Shown here piece after piece: positions 9,911-15,251 of a stretch of DNA of 15,251 nucleotides (within the stretch, counting starts at the first letter, position 1; each line of letters opens with the position of its first letter). Position numbers and translations under genes: made by a program. This DNA is from Gracilaria vermiculophylla (Eukaryota > Rhodophyta > Florideophyceae > Gracilariales > Gracilariaceae), in assembly GCA_019155205.2 (NCBI GenBank), contig JAHNZQ020000308.1, forward strand, positions 3,718,402 to 3,733,652. Reading direction: 5' to 3'. The notes below the pieces were generated by a model. That model did not search any database. It had not been told where the DNA came from and saw nothing but the letters and a program-made list of their open reading frames with translations.

Positions 9911-10329
9911 TCCCGAAGGAGAATCCTCGACGGAATCGGAATGGCAAGCGCCTTAAGGAAGTCAGTGCCCCATCTCGGCTGATACACGCTCCGGCCATGG
10001 AGGTTGTGCGACTGCACCGCGCATGACGAACTCGAGTGCGCCAAAGCTCACGCCGCCAACTGACGCGGTTGCACAGAAAAGATACGCCGGTAAGGAGGAG
10101 ACGCAGACGAGACAAGGAGAAGCAGGGCCCGCAAACACCGCAGGGAATGAAACGCGAGCCCGCGGAAATACGCGGCGCAGGAGTATGAAGGGATGTAGAA
10201 ACGCCTGAAGGAGAGAGTGTGCCAATCGCCGGGGGCCACGCTTGCCTCCACATAGATAGGAGCCACCCTGGGGATCAAGGAATCGGAAGATGCACCTCGA
10301 GGACGCGGTGCAATTTTGGAAAGTGGGTA
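9911..10329. other. No recognisable gene
   Basis: Open frames exist on both strands here, but none shows a motif I know. It may be the untranslated leader or N-terminal part of the minus-strand coding region that follows. Confidence 0.4.
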
Positions 10330-10889
10330 TGTAGTACAGTGGTTCCTAGTAAAATAAGGTGGTGTGACTTTATGGCGTGATTTTCCTAAGGAGGGCTCGT
10401 ATTTTATTAGCTGGTCCACGTGGTGCACAATTCTGCCTGCAAGCGGTACAGCATCCTTAAGGGACTGTAGAAGTATTATTTATTTTAGATAATTTATGCA
10501 GAGAACTGCTACAGTAGTGAGACCTGCTGAGGCTGGCTCCTGGCTTGATATTTAATCTGCCGGTTGAGCTCCACCTTTCGGGAAGTAAAGACAAGCACCC
10601 TTGAGTCTTCATCTAATTTTCCAGTGGAGACTCTCGACGATCATCCTCAGGTTTCTAAGCCGCCGATCTCCAGGTCGTATCATAGCAGCGCCTGTAGGAG
10701 CATTGTCCGCCCACTGAACCTCCCCATCCGCTTGGTGTTTGCGGATCCCCTTTAAGAACTCCCCCGGATCGCGACAGCGGATACCGGAGACCACCTTTAG
10801 GAACACGCACCTTTGAAGTCAACAAAAACTCCTTGTTTTACTCCCAGATTGTGCTCTACTGCCTCGAAAGGAGAACTGACAGTACCACA
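10330..10889 (-). repeat. 553-bp dispersed repeat, copy C (diverged)
   Basis: On the minus strand it runs from TGTGGTACTGTCAG (at 10889) to CCACTGTACTACA (at 10330), full length with many substitutions and small indels against copies A and B. One CACGTG (10417-10422) is kept; the second is mutated. It has the same orientation as copy B, 4.86 kb away, but neither a primer-binding site after it nor a polypurine tract before copy B is evident, so B and C are not clearly the LTR pair of one element. No target duplication is visible (GGGTA against AGAAG). Confidence 0.85.
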
Positions 10890-11347
10890 AGAAGCGAAAT
10901 CCCTAGCTTTCAGTAGATTAGCATTGGCTGCAAACATAGATGGCGTGTACGGGCGAGGATGGTTGAGAATAGACGGTAGTGAAAAGATAAAAGAAGCTCT
11001 CGGCTGGCGATGGTGTTCGAGAGAAAGAGTCTTCGACGGAATCAGCATCGACTTCTATCGACCTCTAGTAAAAAAAACAAGTTTGCTACATGTAAAGCGA
11101 AGATTACTTATATCTACCAATTATGATTTACCCTTAATAGGAAGAGGTAAGGCAGTGGTGCTTTAAGACGTGATTGGTCTCTCAGAGGTCTGGGGATTTC
11201 AAAGTTGACAAATGCGTACTTGCGTTTCCTCGTTTAAAAACAGCACTACCATGACTCTATTGCGGCACAAACCGCTAGCACAATACCATGGCGTTGCTTC
11301 GATACTCAGAGCATTCATGGTAGCGTTTAAGTCACTATTTGGTGGTG
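10890..11347. other. No recognisable gene between repeat C and the mariner element
   Basis: The only long open frame (plus strand, ending at 11166) starts inside repeat C and has no known motif. Around 11216-11250 a loosely mariner-terminus-like string (TTGCGTTTCCTCGTTTAAAA) occurs, but it is too diverged to claim. Confidence 0.4.
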
Positions 11348-11400
11348 CAGTGCGTTTCAAAAACATATCATCCCTAGATGGTGCGCAAAAACAGTACTGT
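11348..11400 (+). repeat. Mariner left terminal inverted repeat
   Basis: Aligned with the reverse complement of 12346-12398, 45 of 53 positions agree, including the first 21 without a mismatch. The inner end is ACAGTACTGT, itself a palindrome. Confidence 0.85.
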
Positions 11401-11507
11401 AGGCTAGATGTTTCACAAAGTCTATGAAGAATCGTTTCAAAAAGATATGTACACCGTCTTCTTTCTAGTAAAAATTGCTCGAAATCTGCCACTTCCCAAG
11501 CAAAAAT

Positions 11508-12258
11508 GGCTTTAAATTGTAAACATAAACGTCGAGAAACAATCCTACAGCGCTATCGCTAAAACCTTGAAGCGTTCTAGGGTCATAATTGCCCCTTTGC
11601 TCAAAACTCGGACTCATTATGGATTAAAACGATCTTTCGGACGCCTTAAGAGGCTCGGCCCAACAGATAAAAGAGGAATTATACGGGAACTGTGCACAGG
11701 AAAATTATCTTGAAAACGTTTTGAAATAAATGTCAATCTGTCAATCTTAAGGTTTCTAAATCACCTATATGGAGGCAGATAAACCGCACAATTTTATTTA
11801 AATATAGAAAAATGAAAAAAACTTTCTTCCTCGAAAACCATAACAAAGAAAAGAGAGTTGACTGGTGTGCTGTAACAAAGTACTGGAAAACGGAATAGAA
11901 AAATGTTATTTTTACTGATGAAAAAAATATAAATTGGGCCGTACCAGATTGCTACAAATTTTATTGGCATGATCTTCGTAAGGAATGTCATGAGTTTTAT
12001 ACTTTACCAGGCATTCAGGTAAAGGCTCTGTAATGGGTTGGGCGGGCATTTTTAAAAAAGGTCTCTCGAATAATGTATTATTGAAACAAACATGAATGCC
12101 GAAAACTGTCAAGAAGTTCTTTTTAATTATTTGCTACCATTTGAGTTATGTCTCCATGAAAAAATTATCATTTTTCAACAGGATAATGCGTTTGTGTACT
12201 CTTCATTTTTAATCGATAATTGGCTATAGGAGTCTGAGGAATCCGTTTTAGAGTGGCC
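11508..12258 (+). pseudogene. Tc1/mariner transposase, truncated
   Basis: Several frames together give a Tc1-type transposase. The N-terminal helix-turn-helix region reads SAIAKTLKRSRVIIAPLL, then HYGLKRSFGRLKRLGPTDKR, the last part being the GRPRK-like linker between two DNA-binding folds. The catalytic part reads KNVIFTDEKNINW with the first Asp at 11917-11919, then CYKFYWHDLRKE, later LHEKIIIFQQDNA with the second Asp at 12182-12184, and LEWP at 12247-12258. The PDLNPIEN motif carrying the third catalytic residue should follow but is replaced by the tandem repeat at 12265-12333. Stops include TGA 11711-11713, TAA 11780-11782 and TAG 11896-11898, and at least two frame changes occur. The element cannot transpose by itself. 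Confidence 0.88.
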
Positions 12259-12264
12259 GGTACT

Positions 12265-12333
12265 GCGTGCTCTGCAACAGGGTTCATGGAGCACTCCGTG
12301 CTCTTTCATGGAGCACTCCGTGCTCTGCAACAG
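12265..12333. repeat. 22-bp tandem repeat with hairpin core
   Basis: Two exactly adjacent identical 22-bp units (12283-12304 and 12305-12326) contain TCATGGAGCACTCCGTGCTC, in which GAGCAC and GTGCTC are perfect inverted halves. The array is bordered on each side by CGTGCTCTGCAACAG (12266-12280 and 12319-12333). It occupies the spot where the transposase catalytic C-terminus should be. Confidence 0.85.
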
Positions 12334-12345
12334 CGTGGTCCCACA

Positions 12346-12398
12346 ACAGTACAGTTTTGGCGCACTTTTGAGGGGTAATATGTTTTTGAAACGCACTG
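12346..12398 (-). repeat. Mariner right terminal inverted repeat
   Basis: Inverted partner of 11348-11400, 45 of 53 positions matching, ending CGCACTG next to TA at 12399-12400. Confidence 0.85.
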
Positions 12399-12432
12399 TA
12401 CATTTGGTAGTTTTTTTTAGATTTCACAGCAT

Positions 12433-12458
12433 GTCACATGTTTTTGAAACAGTCTGTA
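12433..12458 (-). repeat. Second mariner-type terminus, facing left
   Basis: Read on the minus strand this is TACAGACTGTTTCAAAAACA and a few bases more, close to the element terminus at 12398 and even closer to the one at 15125-15150. It could be the outer member of a double terminal repeat of the preceding element or the end of another element. Confidence 0.65.
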
Positions 12459-12592
12459 ATTTGGTGAGGAAACACGCTCGAACCCGGACTATCCCGCACG
12501 TCTCCGTTCCGCCGCACTCGCTCCGCGGACCCCCCTTCCCAACGCCCCTTCTACAGGATCGGCCCCGTTTGTCATAGCCACTCGTCTCCCCG

Positions 12593-13487
12593 TTGCGCGC
12601 CTCGCCGCGCGCACGCTCTCCATTGCCGTCGCCTCGACGCCAACCCCCAGAATTTCCCTCGTGGCCACCTCGCGCACTTTTGAGGCGCTCCACCACTGCG
12701 CTTAGCTGCGTCATGGTCGTGGGTTTGGGGGCGTCGGTCGTGTACGCTGCCTCGCCCGTCGACGGCCAGTTGAGCAAGGATGACATTGCCGCTGCAGCCG
12801 CTGCGATTCACGATATGCTCGACAGCGATGATGAAGATCTTGGGCCGACACTTGTTTGTCTTGCGTGACATGCGAGTGGTACATATGATAAAGATTCTGG
12901 TACGGGTGGCAGTGAGGGTGCTACTATACGCTTCAAACCGGAGAGTGAACATGGGGCACATGCTGGATTGCATGTCGCCCGGAACGCTCTAGAGCCCATT
13001 AAGATTCTCTTTCCGAACTGCACATATGCGGATCTTTGCACGTTGGCAGGAGCTGTAGCAATTGAACACATGGGGGGACCCAAGATCGTATGGAGACATG
13101 GAAGGCGCGACGCGACTGATTGAAGCGAGTGTACTCCAGACGGTCGTCTTCCCGACGCCATCAAGGGAAATGTCGGAGCAACCATTTGACATGTTCGTGA
13201 TATATTCACGCGGTAAGGAGCCAACGACCGCGAAATGATTGCGCTTCTTGGCGCTCACGCGCTTGGAAGATGTCACACTGATCGCAGTGGATTCACGGGC
13301 CCGTGGACGCGAGCGCCCACAATTTTTTCAAACCTCTATTTCAAAGAACTTTTGGAAAACACATGGACTATAAAGCAGTGGGAAGGTCCCGATCAGTTTG
13401 AAGATTCTACCGGAGATCTGATGATGCTTCCTTCCGATATGGCTCTTCTTTAGGACAAGAACTTCAGGAAATTTGTGCTGGAATTCG
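12593..13487 (+). pseudogene. Mitochondrial-type ascorbate/cytochrome c peroxidase, fused 5' part
   Basis: Class I haem peroxidases remove hydrogen peroxide using ascorbate or cytochrome c. One frame covers nearly the whole protein. An Arg-rich leader (RALLRRSTTAL, then VVGLGASVVYAAS) looks like a mitochondrial targeting sequence. Then come [64 protein letters not shown] with the proximal haem His at 13256-13258, GPW with the compound-I-type Trp at 13304-13306, and [10 protein letters not shown] with the His-linked Asp. The distal site is damaged: the expected Arg is Cys (12857-12859) and the expected Trp is TGA (12866-12868); the distal His (12869-12871) remains. Further stops are 13121, 13187, 13214 and 13451. 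No ATG precedes the leader in frame (first in-frame ATG 12713), and the usual last 25-30 residues are replaced by Rrp44 sequence. No frameshift was found. Confidence 0.9.
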
Positions 13488-13936
13488 CTATTCGTAGACA
13501 CGCAGATGTGTTCGTGCATAGACTGCTTTCCGCACGTCCTGGTTATGCATCGCCATCATTGTAATTGCAAGACTTTCACAGAATGAATCAGTACGCCGAG
13601 GCTTTCAATCAAAGGCATCGGTATGCTCAATACGCGTCAAGGGCGTCCACATTGCTGCACTCAGTGCTGTTGTTCAAGAAGGAGGGCGACAATCTTCACG
13701 ATACTGCGCGCATCATCGGGATCCTTGGCAATGGGTTGGTGGTGTTGTTGCCACGTTACGGAGTTGAAGGAATAGTGCACGTGGGCGACGACGAGAAAGA
13801 GAAAGTGGATGAATCGGAGTCCACGATGGTGCTGAAGGATGAACGTGCGTTGCGCCTGCTGGGAGAGGTGAGAGTGCGCATCAGAATTGACTCGGCGCCG
13901 GAACGACTGGACAAGGTTGTCTACGAATTTATATAG
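13488..13936 (+). pseudogene. Rrp44/Dis3 exosome nuclease, C-terminal block (RNB end and S1)
   Basis: In the same frame as the peroxidase, the protein changes at about 13488 to IRRHADVFVHRLLSA, which is the conserved TSPIRRYADVIVHRLL region of RNB-family 3'-5' exonucleases. It continues as FNQRHRYAQYASRASTLLHS, LLPRYGVEGIVHV (S1 RNA-binding fold) and VRVRIRIDSA, ending at TAG 13934-13936, close to where Dis3 proteins end. One stop, TAA 13562-13564, interrupts it. About 750 N-terminal residues (PIN, cold-shock and the RNB catalytic Asp cluster) are absent upstream. The joint to the peroxidase lies within FVLEFA|IRRHA. This is a chimeric relic, not a working nuclease. Confidence 0.88.
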
Positions 13937-14310
13937 CTGTGCGTGCGCGTAGAGCAAGACCGCGCGTGTTGTACATACAAGAGTGTTTGATCGGCAGTGT
14001 GCGTTGCATGGGCGGCGCATCAATGAGGTGCATCTCGAACATGAGGGGCGTTGCTGTGCCGTGCTTGGCGTGTGCGCTGAGCAGGGCGAGCGGACCCGTA
14101 CAAACAGCGCAGAAGAGTTTGTCCCGCGCGGGGGTTGCGCCGTTGCGAGACACGGTGCTTGTGGCAAGTTGAAGCACTTATGTGTCGAACCTCAAACTGG
14201 GAGACATGGGTATTTCGCTTAGCATATGAAAACCTGCGTTAACATCTGAGGTGGTGGAGATTCGAATCGATGCCACAAGAAGGAATGGGTCGAAAGTATT
14301 GAGCACGAGC
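13937..14310. other. Spacer without recognised gene
   Basis: Two overlapping plus frames are open (13939-14172 and 13983-14222), but I recognise neither. The part from 14251 is in frame with the next Rrp44 block and may be its poorly conserved upstream part. Confidence 0.4.
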
Positions 14311-14835
14311 GATGCGGTTACTCGGTCGCTGCTCGGCTCGGCAGAAAGTGCAAAGGAATTGAAAGAGAAATTTAAGATGACGGGCACGCGGATTTTGACG
14401 TCGCCAGAAGTGAAACTTGGAAGTGAAGAACCGCTAAATGACATCACAGACGCGGCAATAGATTAAATGCTCAAAACGAATCGAATGGTGGAGCAGATAC
14501 TGTTGCTCGCCAATATTGAGGTTGCCGAAAAGATGTTGCGGAACTGTCCACAACGGGCGATGTTACGAAGACATCCGGAGCCATCGAAGAAAAAATGTTT
14601 GATCCGTTGACTCGGGCGGCCATGGCCGGTGAGTTTGATGTAGCTTTGTCAAAAAGAAAACGACTCAACGAATCTCTGGCTGAGGTTGAGAGCATTCTAA
14701 AGGCGCAAGGGGAGGACTAGCTTGGAACACTGCTGATAGTAGTGGCTACTCGCTCTATGACTCAAGCGGTGTACTGTTCATGAGGTGCAGTGTCTGACCT
14801 TAAATACTTGCACTTCGGTTTGGCTTGCATTCTAC
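14311..14835 (+). pseudogene. Rrp44/Dis3, middle RNB block (out of order)
   Basis: The plus strand reads SAESAKELKEKFKMTGTRI and TSPEVKLGSEEPLND, then after a TAA (14464-14466) KTNRMVEQILLLANIEVAEK and LRRHPEP: the helical RNB segment of Dis3 that ends in the HPAP-type motif. A one-base frame change near 14583-14594, in an A-rich run, leads to MFDPLTRAAMAGEF, LAEVESIL, a TAG (14718-14720), TLLIVVATRSMTQAVYC, a TGA (14781-14783) and YLHFGLAC. In an intact gene this block is followed, after about ten residues, by the sequence found at 13488. Here it lies downstream of that sequence. The RNB catalytic Asp cluster, which would precede the block, is not present. Confidence 0.85.
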
Positions 14836-14879
14836 CGTCACATGGGCCAGCGTAACCGGATTTTATTGAAACACATCTC

Positions 14880-15124
14880 GGGCGTCCTGTTGAGGGTGAT
14901 GCACGTTAACGAGGCACTTCACTACGAAACGAATGATCATGGACATAACTTCAGAGAGTGCAGCGCAATGGAAGCGCGGCGGCTTTCGGCTTCAAAAATC
15001 TTTACCGTGTCTGATGCTTCGTTAAGCATCGCCATGTCTGCTACAGCGTTGGTTTCTGCGACAGGGACCCCGGAAGCTTTCGCTCATAAGAGTCCGTCGC
15101 TTTCTCCGCCCGCTTCTGTGGGCT
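14880..15124 (-). pseudogene. Possible antisense coding fragment, unknown
   Basis: The minus strand gives protein-like sequence in two frames: VPVAETNAVADMAMLNEAS continuing to KIFEAESRRASIALHSL, and then, one frame over, ALSEVMSMIIRFVVKCLVNV and HHPQQDARDVFQ. The plus strand is also open (14785-15147), but its Ser/Ala-rich composition looks like the complement of coding sequence. I do not recognise the family, and both readings may be chance. Confidence 0.3.
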
Positions 15125-15251
15125 TACAGTCTGTTTCAAAATCATAACACGTCGGTGTCCAAGTACAAAAATTGTGAATTTGGTACTGTACGACTACAAG
15201 ATCAAGATTAAAAATAAATTCAAGTCCAAAAACCGTTTCAAAATCATAACA
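15125..15251 (+). repeat. Mariner-type terminus facing right, with internal direct repeat
   Basis: TA CAGTCTGTTTCAAAATCAT begins at 15125, a close match to the inverted terminus at 12433-12458. The 17-mer GTTTCAAAATCATAACA occurs at 15133-15149 and again at 15235-15251, 102 bp apart, the second copy ending at the window edge. This resembles the outer and inner direct repeats of an IR/DR-type Tc1 element whose body lies beyond the window. Confidence 0.65.

Larger units (their letters stand above)
11348..12398 (+). mobile_element. Tc1/mariner-type DNA transposon, inactive
   Basis: A 1,051-bp unit bounded by inverted repeats that start CAGTGCGTTTCAAAAACATA. It is flanked by TA on the right (12399-12400) and TG on the left (11346-11347), consistent with a TA target site with one mutated base. 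The interior carries a decayed transposase in the plus direction. Size, TA target and CAGT start are standard for the superfamily. Additional copies of the GTTTCAAAA core just inside or outside the ends (11434 on the left, 12450 on the right) suggest a double-repeat terminus, as in IR/DR-type Tc1 elements, or nested elements. Confidence 0.85.

Noticed and set aside
4920..10889. Repeats B and C as the LTR pair of one intact element
   Set aside because: They have the same orientation, but there is no primer-binding site or polypurine tract at their inner edges, B and C are much more diverged than A and B, and target flanks differ.
12265..12333. CRISPR-like repeat array
   Set aside because: Units are directly adjacent without spacers and lie inside a eukaryotic transposon.
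5491..13936. Stop codon reassignment (alternative genetic code) explaining the many in-frame stops
   Set aside because: By family alignment the stops fall on different ancestral residues: TAG on Trp and others, TAA on Tyr and others, TGA on Trp, Arg and others. The other elements also carry frameshifts. A single reassignment does not fit.
13937..14250. Open frames at 13939-14222 as the missing N-terminal part of Rrp44
   Set aside because: No PIN, cold-shock or RNB catalytic motif could be read in any frame.
12459..15124. The gene-derived block as the cargo of a single mariner transposon
   Set aside because: The bordering termini have their CAGT ends toward the block and so belong to elements lying outside it, judging by the orientation of the 11348-12398 pair.
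14785..15147. Plus-strand open frame of 120 codons as a gene
   Set aside because: It starts inside the Rrp44 block in another frame, has Ser/Ala-rich composition typical of the complement of coding sequence, and shows no motif.

Overview
The window reads as repeat-dense, decaying eukaryotic nuclear DNA. It holds remnants of three classical eukaryotic transposon classes (Ty1/copia, Ty3/gypsy with a chromodomain, Tc1/mariner) and pieces of two eukaryotic housekeeping genes (a mitochondrial-type ascorbate/cytochrome c peroxidase and the exosome nuclease Rrp44/Dis3). No bacterial operon signals, tRNA, rRNA or CRISPR array were seen. The host-gene pieces run for hundreds of codons without an intron, which fits an intron-poor lineage such as a red alga, a fungus or an oomycete; I cannot choose between them from sequence alone.

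Layout. 1-326: Arg/Ser/Gly-rich remnant ending in a partial zinc-knuckle, probably copia gag. 327-879: copy A of a repeat of about 553 bp. 882-3903: copia pol (protease, integrase, reverse transcriptase, RNase H) with several stops and two frame changes, followed by a polypurine tract at 3917-3933 and a probable LTR start at 3937. 3937-4919: no gene. 4920-5472: copy B of the repeat, minus strand, about 97 percent identical to A. 5473-7491: 3' part of a gypsy pol (RNase H, integrase, chromodomain), open in one frame except for 12 stops, then a polypurine tract at 7504-7520. 7734-9910: a long, broken, proline-rich minus-strand coding region of unknown family facing the gypsy pol. 10330-10889: copy C of the repeat, more diverged. 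11348-12398: a Tc1/mariner element with 53-bp terminal inverted repeats and a dead transposase.

12593-15124: gene-derived segment. A peroxidase reading frame runs directly and in frame into the C-terminal part of Rrp44 (RNB end plus S1). About 380 bp further on lies a second Rrp44 block that in a normal gene precedes the first one, so the order is permuted. The segment is flanked on both sides by mariner-type termini (12433-12458 and 15125-15251).

Nothing here looks functional as it stands. The most notable features are the peroxidase-Rrp44 chimera with swapped block order, the near-absence of frameshifts beside many nonsense codons in both the chimera and the gypsy pol, and the three-copy 553-bp repeat whose edges abut transposon coding sequence. 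I found no evidence for an intact new biological system.
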